Positions 36,717 through 45,674 of a stretch of 64,000 nt of DNA are shown piece after piece. Under the pieces are notes generated by a model. The model had not been told where the DNA came from, searched no databases, and was given only the letters and a program-made list of their open reading frames with translations. Source of the stretch: Halomontanus rarus (GTDB taxonomy: Archaea > Halobacteriota > Halobacteria > Halobacteriales > Natrialbaceae). Position 1 is the first letter of the stretch, and each line of letters opens with the position of its first letter. Both the position numbers and the translations under genes were made by a program. The stretch spans positions 3,224,001-3,288,000 of the forward strand of contig NZ_CP071597.1 of assembly GCF_017357405.1 (NCBI RefSeq), in the 5' to 3' direction.

Positions 36717-37268
36717 CTACAACTCCCGGTCGCTGTCCGGGTTCGCGAGCTCCCACAGTAACTCCGGCAGGAACGACTCGAGGTTCTCGACGACCCGCCG
36801 CTCGCTGACGTTCAATCCCTCACAGTGTTCGTGGGCCGAGTCGCGAATGTCGACGTGGAGGTCGCCGTCCTCGCGCCAGACGCCGAGGGGAAACACCGAA
36901 CACCGAGTCGGTTTCCAGTCGTCCTCTAAGTGCAACGAGCAGAGGCCGTCCTCGCGGAGGAAAGCGCAGGCGTGGCCGTCCTCCGCGACGTGCTCCTCGC
37001 GGTCTTTCTCCTCGCGCGTGACGAACGGCTCGCCGCGAAACTGTGTGGTGGTCTCTGCGAGGTTCGCGTGCGCGGCGAGTTCGACTAGGTCCTGATCGTA
37101 GAGCAAGACGCCGTGCTGACAGCACCACGTGCAGTCGTCGACGCACTCGAAGGTGAGGTCTGGGTCGAACTCGACGATCACCTCGCGGTCCGGGTAGACC
37201 TCGACGCGTCGGGGGTCCGTGTCGGTGGTCTCGTCCGTCTCCGCGTCCGCATCGGTATCCGCGCTCAC
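36717..37268 (-). CDS. YkgJ-type cysteine-cluster protein
   Basis: 183 residues from GTG 37268. Cysteines at FECVDDCTWCCQHGV, HACAFLREDGLCSLH and RCSVFPLGVW give the CxxxCxxCC...C pattern of the YkgJ/UPF0153 zinc or iron-cluster family. The GTG at 37328 further upstream would add a Thr/Asp-rich stretch and overlaps the divergent promoter; I prefer 37268. Function in the family is unsettled. Divergent from the PQQ-repeat gene. Confidence 0.82.
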   Translation of the reverse strand: MSADTDADAETDETTDTDPRRVEVYPDREVIVEFDPDLTFECVDDCTWCCQHGVLLYDQDLVELAAHANLAETTTQFRGEPFVTREEKDREEHVAEDGHACAFLREDGLCSLHLEDDWKPTRCSVFPLGVWREDGDLHVDIRDSAHEHCEGLNVSERRVVENLESFLPELLWELANPDSDREL

Positions 37269-37356
37269 GACTCGAGGGAGGGTCGCGGACGGGAAGTGCC
37301 TTTGCGTTTCGACCGGGACACATATCACGACCCGATACCAACCACCCCGATATTCA

Positions 37357-38715
37357 ATGGCAGGCCCTCCCCACTCCCGTCGATCGCGCTCCGGCGACGG
37401 CCGACAGACGAGACGATCGATCCTCCGTCGCGCGGGGGCCGTCGGAACGGTCGGTCTCGGCGGACTCGCCGGCTGCGTGAGCCTCCAGCCGCCACAGACG
37501 TACGACCTGACCCAGGATGGATTCGACCCGGAGATCCTGCCCTACGACGAGACCTACCCGCCGGACGACGAGGTGACGATGTTCCGCGGTGGACTCCGCC
37601 GACTCGGCTACTATCCCGATCGGACGGTCCCCGACGCCGTCACCATCGACTGGCAGGTCCCGATCAACGAGGTCGGCCACACCGCGGCCAAGTCGACTCC
37701 CCAACCGACGCCTGACGGCGAGACGATCCTGATCCCGGCCGACACGGGTCGCGTCCACGCGTTCTCACCCGAGGGCGAGGAGCGCTGGACCGCACAGACG
37801 AAGGCGGTCTACCTCGGCATCCACGGCACCCCCGCGATCGCCCACGGGGTCGCCTACATCGGCGGCTACGACGGCAGACTCTACGCCTTCGACGTCGAGA
37901 CCGGCGAGGAGGTGTGGCGCACCGTACGGCTGGGCGGCGCGATCGCGATCGGCTCGAGTCCCGCCTACTGGAACGGCATCCTCTACGTCGTCGCCGAGTA
38001 CAGCGACCCCGACGCGGGGACGATGTGGGCGGTCGACGCCGAGACCGGCCAGCCGCTGTGGAGCGACGACCGCCTCTGGGGGATGCCCCACCCCTCGGCG
38101 GCCATCGACCCCGAACACGAGCGGATGATCACTGCCTCGAACGACGGCGTCTGCTACTGCTGGGAGTTTCCCTCCCTCGAGTTCGCCTGGGAGTTCCAGA
38201 CCGGCGGCGAGATCAAGGGGACGACCCCGCTCTACGACGGCAGCGTCTTCCTCGGCTCCTGGGACGACTCCTTCTATCGGGTGTCTCTCGAGGACGGCAC
38301 CGAGGAGTGGTCGTTCGAGACCGGCGACATCGTCATGTCGAACGCGGCGATCGATCCGGACGCGGGCGTCGTGTACGTCGGGAGCAGCGACCGGTACGTC
38401 TACGCGCTCGATACGGACACGGGCGAGCGAGTGTGGTCGGCCAACGTCGGCGGCAGCGTCATCGGCTCGCTAATCGTCACCACGGAGACGGTGCTGGTCG
38501 GCTCCTACGATTCACACCTGTACGCCCTCGACAAGGAGACCGGCGACGAACGCTGGCGCGTCGCGAATCAGGGTCACGTCACCAGCGGGGCGATCCCCCA
38601 CGACGGCCGGATCTACTACGCCGAACGCGGTGTCTTCTCGAACTACTGGGACGACGACGAGGAGACGATTCTCGAGACGCCCGGCAACGCCTACTGTCTG
38701 GTTCCCGACGAGTGA
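37357..38715 (+). CDS. PQQ-repeat beta-propeller lipoprotein
   Basis: 452 residues from ATG 37357. A twin-arginine region (RRSILRRAG) and hydrophobic stretch end in the lipobox LAGC (about residue 38), so a Tat lipoprotein anchored outside the cell. Then about seven PQQ-like blades, e.g. GRVHAFSPEGEERWTAQ, GRLYAFDVETGEEVWRT, DRYVYALDTDTGERVWSAN, SHLYALDKETGDERW. These mark a beta-propeller scaffold similar to BamB or PQQ-dependent enzymes; no catalytic Asp/Glu set is evident, so a binding or assembly role is likelier. Confidence 0.88.
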   Translation: MAGPPHSRRSRSGDGRQTRRSILRRAGAVGTVGLGGLAGCVSLQPPQTYDLTQDGFDPEILPYDETYPPDDEVTMFRGGLRRLGYYPDRTVPDAVTIDWQVPINEVGHTAAKSTPQPTPDGETILIPADTGRVHAFSPEGEERWTAQTKAVYLGIHGTPAIAHGVAYIGGYDGRLYAFDVETGEEVWRTVRLGGAIAIGSSPAYWNGILYVVAEYSDPDAGTMWAVDAETGQPLWSDDRLWGMPHPSAAIDPEHERMITASNDGVCYCWEFPSLEFAWEFQTGGEIKGTTPLYDGSVFLGSWDDSFYRVSLEDGTEEWSFETGDIVMSNAAIDPDAGVVYVGSSDRYVYALDTDTGERVWSANVGGSVIGSLIVTTETVLVGSYDSHLYALDKETGDERWRVANQGHVTSGAIPHDGRIYYAERGVFSNYWDDDEETILETPGNAYCLVPDE

Positions 38716-38800
38716 GCGGTCGTCTCGACGTGAATACTGCTGTTCGCCCCGCTCCCTTCCGTTCACGACGACCGATTCACGTTGACACCGACACCGGCAG

Positions 38801-38995
38801 TCACTCCTCGAGGCCGAGGACGAGATACGTCCGTCCGGCACGGTGCTCGAGGGAGACGTGGTCGGTCGTCACGCTGTCGCGGACGTACTCCTGAACGCCG
38901 GCGGCGTGCATGTCGGTGACGTCGATGCGGCGTCTGGTCGTCGCGTTCTCGCCGCGTCCCTCTTCGCTCTCGGTCGGCTCCACGCACAGGCTCAT
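38801..38995 (-). CDS. 64-residue haloarchaeal small protein
   Basis: Short ORF from ATG 38995, charged, with a DVTDMHAAGVQEYVRDSV helix and a TYLVLGLEE strand at the end. Amino-acid use (acidic, few rare residues) is like real proteins here, and I see no signal or zinc motif. Role unknown; start and status uncertain. Confidence 0.45.
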   Translation of the reverse strand: MSLCVEPTESEEGRGENATTRRRIDVTDMHAAGVQEYVRDSVTTDHVSLEHRAGRTYLVLGLEE

Positions 38996-39174
38996 ACCAT
39001 CCGATTAGACGGAGGGTACGTCAATCCGATCCGTCCGCGGAGTGAAAGTGAAAGTGATGGTAGACGCGTCAGTCTCCGATACTGTGATTTCGGTCCCGTG
39101 CCCTCGCGAGCACGCGGGACGCTCGAGGCGTGACCGCGCTCCGAGTCGACGCTGGTGACGGTACCCGATTTCGG

Positions 39175-39438
39175 CTAGCCGTAGTGCGTTTCGAGGTAGT
39201 CGACGATCTCGTCGCTCTCGTAGTGTGCCTCCTCTCGATCCGTATCGACGAGGTACGGAATCGCGTCCCGTCCACCCAGTTCCGTCAGCTCTCGGTGCGT
39301 TTGCTCGTTCCGTACGTCGTCGCCTTCCTCGCCGGGTCGGCGGGGATTGTGGATCACGTACGAGAGGCCGAGGTCCGTGAGCGCCTCGCGAACCTTCGCG
39401 CTGTGCGGACAGCCCTCCGCCTGATAGAGTTCGAGCAC
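39175..39438 (-). CDS. Glutaredoxin/GST-N-like thioredoxin-fold protein
   Basis: 87 residues, start ATG 39438. Thioredoxin-fold N-terminus MLELYQAEGCPHSAKV with the single active Cys in CPHS (a CxxS site, so monothiol), a cis-Pro in AIPYLVD and ESDEIVDYLE helix. Such proteins handle glutathione-like or gamma-glutamylcysteine thiols; haloarchaea use gamma-glutamylcysteine. Last on this strand after the cobalamin operon and not obviously part of it. Confidence 0.82.
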   Translation of the reverse strand: MLELYQAEGCPHSAKVREALTDLGLSYVIHNPRRPGEEGDDVRNEQTHRELTELGGRDAIPYLVDTDREEAHYESDEIVDYLETHYG

Positions 39439-39550
39439 GACGAGCCGACTTGGAAATCCGCGGCCGTAAACGTTGGCCAGGCAGGCGACGATGAGCGCGA
39501 CGAAGGACGACAGTACAGTTCAATCCGGGTCGACGCCGGTGTCTTCGCAT

Positions 39551-40090
39551 TCATCCGAGCGGCTTCACGTCGACTCGAGTGCCGTCGTCGCTTCCGAGCA
39601 CGACCGAGTCGAGGATCGAATCGCGAGCGCGTCCGCGCCAGTCCTCGAGTGCGTCCGTGTGCGCCTCTCGAATCCGCTCACGGTCGATCTCGGCTCCTTC
39701 GCGGTCGTCGCGATCGCCGGCGTCTTCGTCGGCCAGACGTGCTTCGGTTTCCGCGACCGTGGGATAGGCGTCGACGACGTCGTCCGGGAGGAGGTCGGCG
39801 GGCGCGCACTGAATCGCTCCAGTGGAACGCGTATCGTCGACCCGATACACGTGAAGACGAGCGCGCATCCGCCCGTGGAAGGGCGGCGTCACTCGAAGCA
39901 CTGCGGTGCCGGGGTTCTCCCGCGTGTAGACGAAGGCGTCGACGACGTCCTCGGCGGCGACCGCGAGCGAACGGATCGCGGTCGGGTCGATATCCGAGTC
40001 CGAGTCCGAGTTAGGACGGGAGTCGGAGTCGAAATCAGGGTCGGGAACAGCCGCCCCGTCGTCGGCAGGGTCGCGCTCGTCCTCGGCCAT
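39551..40090 (-). CDS. Haloarchaeal protein of unknown function downstream of cbiZ
   Basis: 179 residues from ATG 40090. N-terminus is an Asp/Ser repeat (DPDFDSDSRPNSDSDSD) from GAGTCC hexamers; the core has AVLRVTPPFHGRMRARLHVYR and IQCAPADLLPDDVV, which looks conserved, then acidic helices. No catalytic motif known to me. Lies 82 bp after cbiZ on the same strand, so it could be the tail of the operon; relation to B12 is inference. Confidence 0.65.
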   Translation of the reverse strand: MAEDERDPADDGAAVPDPDFDSDSRPNSDSDSDIDPTAIRSLAVAAEDVVDAFVYTRENPGTAVLRVTPPFHGRMRARLHVYRVDDTRSTGAIQCAPADLLPDDVVDAYPTVAETEARLADEDAGDRDDREGAEIDRERIREAHTDALEDWRGRARDSILDSVVLGSDDGTRVDVKPLG

Positions 40091-40172
40091 CACTACTCGA
40101 GTCGTCGCTCTCGTCGACCTTAGTCTTCGCGCTGATCGTCCGCGTTCACGTTCGCCTTCGGATTCGCGTCCG

Positions 40173-40994
40173 CTAGTCGAACCCGGGACGGACGACCGTC
40201 GCACGGACGTCGGTCGAGACGCCGTACTTCGCGTCCGCGACCGAGTCCGGGATCGACGCGTCCGTCTCGCTTCCCTCGTACCGCGACCGGAGCGACGCCC
40301 GAACCGCCTCGCGAGCGCAGGCTCGAGTCGCCGCGCCGACGGTGGTCGCGCTGCCGGAGAACTCGGCCGTTGGACCGTCCGGGTCGTGCCCGACGACGAT
40401 CGCGTCCGTCGTCGTCCCCGGAAATCCCGTTTCCGCCAGTAGCGTGGCGGCCTTGGCCTCCGCCGCGACCGCCACCAGGTTCGCCAGCGCGCCGGGCTCG
40501 AGTCCTCGCGTCGTCCCGACAATGAGGTTCACCGTCCCGATTCCGCCACCACCTTCCCGATCCGACTCGCCGTCGCTCTCGAGGCGTCCGTCCGGAAGCA
40601 CGCCCCCCGACGGGTCCATCGGGAGCGCGGCGGGATTCGAGATGCCGGCGGTCGCGTAGACCGTGATGGGCCCGCAGACGGCACCGCGGGCGTGCTCGAG
40701 GTCGACGCCGGTCAGCAGGACCGGCCTCGACTCCTCGAAGCCGGCCGACTCGAGGCGATCGGCGACGTACGCGTCGATCGAACCGTCGTCGCAGGCCCAG
40801 CCCTCGGGGACCGAGACGTTGTACGCCGCGGGCCCGTTCGCGCGGCCGCCGTTCCAGCCAGTGCTGAGCCACTCGGTTCCGGGTCGGCGGACGCGGAGGA
40901 CGCCGTCGGTGCGGGTCGCCTCGTAGTCGGGGGCTCCGTCGTGGTTCCCGTCGTCTTCGCCACTGTCGCTCTCGGACCCCTTCTCGTCACTCAT
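40173..40994 (-). CDS. cbiZ: Adenosylcobinamide amidohydrolase
   Basis: 273 residues. CbiZ signatures: WLSTGWNGG near residue 43, AAYNVSVPEGW, ARGAVCGPITVYATAGISNPA, GTVNLIVGTTRGLEPGALANLV and a C-terminal HDPDGPTAEFSGSATTVG. The enzyme cleaves the aminopropanol arm of cobinamide to give cobyric acid so archaea can salvage it. Acidic N-terminal extension. Start overlaps the end of cobD by 8 bp, and it is the last clear gene of the operon. Confidence 0.93.
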   Translation of the reverse strand: MSDEKGSESDSGEDDGNHDGAPDYEATRTDGVLRVRRPGTEWLSTGWNGGRANGPAAYNVSVPEGWACDDGSIDAYVADRLESAGFEESRPVLLTGVDLEHARGAVCGPITVYATAGISNPAALPMDPSGGVLPDGRLESDGESDREGGGGIGTVNLIVGTTRGLEPGALANLVAVAAEAKAATLLAETGFPGTTTDAIVVGHDPDGPTAEFSGSATTVGAATRACAREAVRASLRSRYEGSETDASIPDSVADAKYGVSTDVRATVVRPGFD

Positions 40995-42045
40995 CGCCCA
41001 GCACCTCGAGCAACCGATCGTTCGCCTCGCGATCTTTCACGGCGATGCGGACGTGGCCGTGCAGTCCGCGGAAGGTTCGGGCGTCCCGGATGACGATCCC
41101 GTGATCGTGGGCATGTTCGAGGAGGGTGTCGACGGCGTCGCCCGCTGGCGACTGTCCCGCTCCCCCACTGTCCGCAGCCTCCTCCTCCCCCTCGAGTTCA
41201 CACAGCAGGTACGGCGCGTCCGACGGTGACACCGTGAACCGGTCGTCGAGCCCGTCTCGAAGCCGCTCGCGATCCGATCGGACTCGCTCCCGGGTCTCTC
41301 GGACGAACTCGTCCTGACGCATGCAGTGAGCCCCGACCGCGGCCGCCGGCGTTCCGAGATTCCACGCCCGACGAGCGGTCTCGAGTGCGTCCCGATACTC
41401 CCCGGTCGCGACCGCGAACCCGGCGCGCAGCCCCGGCAGTCCGAACAGCTTCGTGAGCGAGCGGGCGACGATCACGCCCTCCCGTCCGGCCATCGACCGC
41501 CGGTCGGTGAATCCGAGGAACGCCTCGTCGACGAGCACCGGCGTGTCGCGGTCGCGACAGCGCTCGGCAAACGCCTCGAGGGCGTCCGGTTCGACGGCCT
41601 CCCCCGTCGGATTGTTCGGCGTGCAGACGATCGCGAGCGCGTGGTCGGCCGGATCGATCTCCGTGATTTCGTCGTGCGGAACGAAGTGCGGGTCCGCGCC
41701 CTGCAACCGGACCTCGCGCGCGTACTCACCGAAACTGGGCGACGGAACGGCGACGGTGTCGCCCGCCTCGACGGTCACCTCGATCGCCAGCCTGATCGCC
41801 GCCAGTCCGCCGGGCGTCGGGATCACGTTTTCGAGCCGACAGCCGACGTACCCCGCGGCCGCCTCGCGATAGTCCGGGTAGCCGTCGTCGGGATAGCGAC
41901 GGGACTCCTCGAGTGCGGCCCTGTACACCTCCTCGACGCCCTCGGGTACTCGGGGGTTGACGTTGGCGCTGAAGTCGAGGACGGACGGGTCGGTGCTGCC
42001 GCCGTGGGGGACGCGGTCGGCGGTTCGAATCGCGTCAGGGTCCAC
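40987..42045 (-). CDS. cobD: L-threonine-O-3-phosphate decarboxylase / histidinol-phosphate aminotransferase-like
   Basis: 352 residues from GTG 42045. Fold-type I PLP enzyme: FSANVNP near the start, GYPDYREAAAGYVG, CTPNNPTGEAV, DEAFLGF and the PLP Lys in SLTKLFGLPGLRAGFAV. Placed in a cobalamin operon it is CobD, which makes (R)-1-aminopropan-2-ol phosphate from threonine phosphate for the lower arm. The HisC look-alike reading is possible but the context decides. Overlaps cobT by 11 bp and cbiZ by 8 bp. Confidence 0.9.
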   Translation of the reverse strand: MDPDAIRTADRVPHGGSTDPSVLDFSANVNPRVPEGVEEVYRAALEESRRYPDDGYPDYREAAAGYVGCRLENVIPTPGGLAAIRLAIEVTVEAGDTVAVPSPSFGEYAREVRLQGADPHFVPHDEITEIDPADHALAIVCTPNNPTGEAVEPDALEAFAERCRDRDTPVLVDEAFLGFTDRRSMAGREGVIVARSLTKLFGLPGLRAGFAVATGEYRDALETARRAWNLGTPAAAVGAHCMRQDEFVRETRERVRSDRERLRDGLDDRFTVSPSDAPYLLCELEGEEEAADSGGAGQSPAGDAVDTLLEHAHDHGIVIRDARTFRGLHGHVRIAVKDREANDRLLEVLGDE

Positions 42046-43084
42046 GGGTGGCCTCCGTTTCGAGGTCGGTGCGTTCCCGGTCGCCGTCCACGCCGAGTCG
42101 CGCACACACCGTCTCGATCCGCTCGCGTACCTCGCCCATTCGACCCTCGGGAACCAGCGACAGCGCGCCGCCCATCGCGACACCCTCCTTGGCTTCTCCC
42201 GCACGGTAGCGGGCCATCGAGACGTGATCCGACCGCTCGAATCTCGGATCGGTCACCGTGATATCGAGATCGAGTCGATTTCCTGCGCCCTGGAGATCCA
42301 CACCGTCGTCGGCCGCGACGAACGAAGTGGTCGCGAGCCGGAGCGGACCCGTGACGTCAGCGTGCCGGAGAACCGCCGCCACCGCGACCAGTTGGGTCCC
42401 GCCGGCGAGGGTCACTCGAGTGCCGCACTCGAGCGCCCCCGCAGCGACGCCGGCGACGGCCGCCTGCACCGGGTCGCCCACCGCTCGGATCGCTTGCAGT
42501 GGGTTTCCCGCACAGTCTCCGGGCTCGATATCGCTCGCTTCGAGTCCCCGCTCGACGACGGCCCGCTTTCGCTCGAGCGGGTTCGCGGGCAGCGACGAGG
42601 AGACGCTGATCGGCTCGCCGAGCGCGGTCGAGACGCCGAGTGCGGTCGTCGTGCCGCCGGGAATCGTCTCGCCGATCAGCATCTCGTCCTCGTCCTCGTT
42701 CTCGTCGTCGGGCAGACTCGCGCCGTACTCGCGGGCGCACTCGAAGATCGACTCGGCGTCCGGGACCGCGACCGGCTCGCGAATATCGGTTCCCGGCGCG
42801 GCCTCGAGATCCACCGTCGGCGCCGCGGTCGGTTTCGCGAGGCCGGCGTCGACGACGGTCGCGTCGAAGCCGACGACCTCGCGCACGGCGCGGGTGATCG
42901 CGGCGGGCGTCGGGCAGCCGGTCGGACTCACGGGCGTCACGGGCGCCATCGCGGGTTCGCCGTAGACGAGGATCTCGGCGTCTGCAGCCGGTGTGTGCGC
43001 CATGACGTCGGGCGCCGCACCGGCGGCGCTGATGCCGTCGATCAGCCCCGTTTCGGTCGTTCCCGCGGCGAGGATCACTCGCAT
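42035..43084 (-). CDS. cobT: Archaeal CobT-like nicotinate-nucleotide:DMB phosphoribosyltransferase
   Basis: 349 residues, ATG 43084. Motifs VILAAGTTETGLIDGI, HTPAADAEILVYGEP, GETIPGGTTTALGV and CGTRVTLAGGTQL match the archaeal CobT group (MJ1598 type). It supplies alpha-ribazole phosphate for the lower axial base. Acidic insertion (ENEDEDE) near residue 155. Overlaps cobY (10 bp) and cobD (11 bp). Confidence 0.88.
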   Translation of the reverse strand: MRVILAAGTTETGLIDGISAAGAAPDVMAHTPAADAEILVYGEPAMAPVTPVSPTGCPTPAAITRAVREVVGFDATVVDAGLAKPTAAPTVDLEAAPGTDIREPVAVPDAESIFECAREYGASLPDDENEDEDEMLIGETIPGGTTTALGVSTALGEPISVSSSLPANPLERKRAVVERGLEASDIEPGDCAGNPLQAIRAVGDPVQAAVAGVAAGALECGTRVTLAGGTQLVAVAAVLRHADVTGPLRLATTSFVAADDGVDLQGAGNRLDLDITVTDPRFERSDHVSMARYRAGEAKEGVAMGGALSLVPEGRMGEVRERIETVCARLGVDGDRERTDLETEATRGP

Positions 43085-43701
43085 CGGTATCGCTCCTCCG
43101 CGCGGTCGACGTCCGTCGGTCGGTTCACGTTGATCGCTAGTCGTGGGTCGTCGCTCAGGTATGTCATCTGTCTCTGTGGGTCGTCGCCGACGACGTTCAC
43201 GCCGGTCGGTGCGAGTTCGGTGTCGTCGTCGGATTCGGGCTCGAGAACGGTGTCGCAGCTCACGCCCAGCCGTCGTTTCAGTGCGGCCGGAACGCAGACC
43301 GTCAACGAGCCGCGGGAGTCGTCGTCGTGGCGCTGGTGCTCGCGTTCGGACTCGTGCTCGTAGACCTCGAGCACCCGGTCGATCACGTCGCCTTCGAGCA
43401 CCGGGAGGTCGGCAGCGACGGTGAGTATCGGGAGCTCGACCTCCCGGCGCTCGAGGGCGACGCCGAGATCGGCCACGTACCCCTCGCCGGGCGTTTCGAT
43501 CAGGGGGAGGGCGTCCTCGAGATGCGCTCGCGTCTCGGGTGCGTTCGGGGAGACGACCGCGTAGGTGGTCTCGACGCGACTCGCCTCCAGCGCCCGCCGG
43601 ACTCGATCGACCATCGCTTCGCCGGCGACGGGGTGTAGCGGCTTCTCCGTGGGACCCTCGAGTCTGGCCCCCCGGCCGCCACACATCAGGAGAGCGTCCA
43701 C
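43075..43701 (-). CDS. cobY: GTP:adenosylcobinamide-phosphate guanylyltransferase
   Basis: 208 residues from GTG 43701. MobA-like nucleotidyltransferase with LLMCGGRGARL near residue 5, EKPLHPVAGEAM, and TVAADLPVLEGDVIDRV; the C-terminus ends in NVVGDD. CobY is the archaeal non-orthologous replacement of bacterial CobU and makes adenosylcobinamide-GDP. Overlaps cobS by 16 bp and cobT by 10 bp. Confidence 0.92.
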   Translation of the reverse strand: MDALLMCGGRGARLEGPTEKPLHPVAGEAMVDRVRRALEASRVETTYAVVSPNAPETRAHLEDALPLIETPGEGYVADLGVALERREVELPILTVAADLPVLEGDVIDRVLEVYEHESEREHQRHDDDSRGSLTVCVPAALKRRLGVSCDTVLEPESDDDTELAPTGVNVVGDDPQRQMTYLSDDPRLAINVNRPTDVDRAEERYRCE

Positions 43702-44456
43702 GCGATCACCCCTGCGTGGAGGCCGACGAGGCGGCCGATTTCGTTGGCGGCGCCGAAGACGTCGCCGCTCACCCCGCCGAGGTTCCGGCGGGCCCACCAC
43801 CACGGCAGGCAGGCACCGACGAGCGCCCCGCCGAGCGTGACGGCGGCGATGGGAGACGGCCAGCCGAGGAGTGCGACAGGAAGTGCGATCGCCACCGGAG
43901 ACGCGACGCTCGAGGGACCGACGGCGCCGGTCACCCGAGAGCCAAAGCCCTCGTGGCTCGCCGTTCCGAGACACGCGAGCAGGGCCATGCCGAGTTTCGC
44001 GCCGACCTCCGCGGCGACCGCGACGGCGACCGCGACGGCGACGGGGAGGGCGGCCAGTCCGAGGCCGGCGAGCGCCAGTCCCGCGACGACGACCGCGACC
44101 GCGAACAGCGCGCCGACGCCGGTCGTGGTGTCCTTCAGCACCTCCCGTCGCCGGTCGGCGTCGCCGTGGACGACCGCCGCGTCCCCGAGGTCCGCGACGC
44201 CGTCGAGGTGGTGGATTCCCGTCAGTAATCCGATCGCGAGGAGGTAGCCAAACGCTACCGTCGGCGCCGGAAGCACCCCGACCGCGAGCAACGGGAGTGC
44301 GGCCAGCCCGCCGACGACGGAGCCGACCAGCGGGAAGACCGCGGGCCTCGAGACGAACGCCTCCCAATCGCCCTCCCGAGTGCCGGTCGGGAGCCGCGTG
44401 AGGAACGCGGTCCCGCCGCGGAGCGCGCGGCCGAACGCTTGGAGCCGATCGGTCAC
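43686..44456 (-). CDS. cobS: Adenosylcobinamide-GDP ribazoletransferase
   Basis: 256 residues from GTG 44456. Integral membrane protein, six to seven hydrophobic segments, with the CobS signature GIHHLDGVADLGDA near residue 80 (DGxxD metal site). It joins the nucleotide loop to cobinamide-GDP in the membrane. Start overlaps the cbiB stop by 4 bp (GTGA type) and its end overlaps cobY by 16 bp. Confidence 0.93.
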   Translation of the reverse strand: MTDRLQAFGRALRGGTAFLTRLPTGTREGDWEAFVSRPAVFPLVGSVVGGLAALPLLAVGVLPAPTVAFGYLLAIGLLTGIHHLDGVADLGDAAVVHGDADRRREVLKDTTTGVGALFAVAVVVAGLALAGLGLAALPVAVAVAVAVAAEVGAKLGMALLACLGTASHEGFGSRVTGAVGPSSVASPVAIALPVALLGWPSPIAAVTLGGALVGACLPWWWARRNLGGVSGDVFGAANEIGRLVGLHAGVIAWTLS

Positions 44457-45586
44457 GGTCGGTCCACCTCGAGTATCGCGTTCGAAACGGCGTTCCGATC
44501 ACGCAGTCCGATTCCGGTTCCGACCGCCGCTGCGCCCGTTCCGAGTTCGTCGATCCCGGTTCCCTGCGCGAATTCGACCGCCGCGACAGCGGGCGAGTAG
44601 GCGGCGAAGATGGCCGCCAACCCGAACGCGAGGGCTCCGGCGAGGCCGACGATCCGGATCGCTCGAGCGCCGTCGTCGACCGTCGGCAGCGTGGCGTCGG
44701 CGTTCAGCACGTACGCGCCGCGTTTCTCGAGTCGAACCGACAGCGCGCAGGCCAGCGTCGCCATCGGCCAGCCGGCGTTGGGCGAGGACGGAACGCGCGC
44801 CCACGCTCGGGCGCGAACGAGCGACCGCGGATCGAGTGCCGCGAGCGCGAGGAGACCCGCACTGATGCGGGCGGGAATCCACATGACGGCGTCGTCGAGT
44901 CGCGCGCTCACGGTCCCGATCGGCTTCGAGCGATAGCCCAGCATGGAGTCGAGCGTGTTGACGCCCTTGACCCAGGTCGCGGCGGCTGCCGCCAACGGGA
45001 GCGAGAGCGGTGCGAGCGCGGCGAACGCCAGCAGCGGCGCGACCAGCCCGTCCGAGAGGTTCTCGCCGGCGCTCTCGACGGCGGCGCTTCGCAACTGCGC
45101 CGCAGAGAGTCCCTCCGTGTCTCGACCGACGAGGCCTCGAACGAGCGTCCGGGCCGTCTCGAGGTCTCTCCCGGTGTCGCCGTCGCCGTCGCCCCCGGGT
45201 ACGTGATCGCCGTTATCCCCGGTCCTGGCTTCGACATCGACATCGCCGTCAGTCGCGTCGACCACCTCCCGGGTCAGATCCAGAAGCCGACGCAGGCTGG
45301 TCGTCAGGAAGACCACGAGCGCGGCCGCGACCGCACCGACCATCGGATGGATCTCGAGGGCGCCCTCGACGACCGCGCCGACGAGCGCGGCGGCAGAAAG
45401 CGGCAGCGCGACTGCGATGACCAGGCCGATCCACCGCAGCCCTCGCTCGTCGGTCGTCCACTCTCGATCGACGAGTCCGACGACGCGTCCGAACCACGCG
45501 ACCGGGTGCAGCGCGTTCGGCGGTTCGCCGATCAGGAGATCGAGGCTGATCGCGAGGCCGAGGATCGCGAGGGTCGTGAGCGTCAT
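44453..45586 (-). CDS. cbiB: Adenosylcobinamide-phosphate synthase CbiB
   Basis: 377 residues from ATG 45586. Membrane protein with the CbiB start LDLLIGEPPNALHPVAWFG, SAAQLRSAAVESAGENLSDGLVAPLLAF and KGVNTLDSMLGYR (catalytic region) and ARISAGLL. A hydrophilic Asp/Gly insertion (about 115-140) is repeat-rich. It amidates cobyric acid with aminopropanol phosphate from CobD. First cob gene after the HAD gene (88-bp gap), then overlapping genes in order cobS-cobY-cobT-cobD-cbiZ. Confidence 0.93.
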   Translation of the reverse strand: MTLTTLAILGLAISLDLLIGEPPNALHPVAWFGRVVGLVDREWTTDERGLRWIGLVIAVALPLSAAALVGAVVEGALEIHPMVGAVAAALVVFLTTSLRRLLDLTREVVDATDGDVDVEARTGDNGDHVPGGDGDGDTGRDLETARTLVRGLVGRDTEGLSAAQLRSAAVESAGENLSDGLVAPLLAFAALAPLSLPLAAAAATWVKGVNTLDSMLGYRSKPIGTVSARLDDAVMWIPARISAGLLALAALDPRSLVRARAWARVPSSPNAGWPMATLACALSVRLEKRGAYVLNADATLPTVDDGARAIRIVGLAGALAFGLAAIFAAYSPAVAAVEFAQGTGIDELGTGAAAVGTGIGLRDRNAVSNAILEVDRP

Positions 45587-45674
45587 CTCCCCCTCGATTT
45601 CGCTTTCGATTTTAGTTTCGATCGTAGACCGGTTCTCGAATCCCGTCCTCGTCGTCCGTCCGTCATCGGCACCG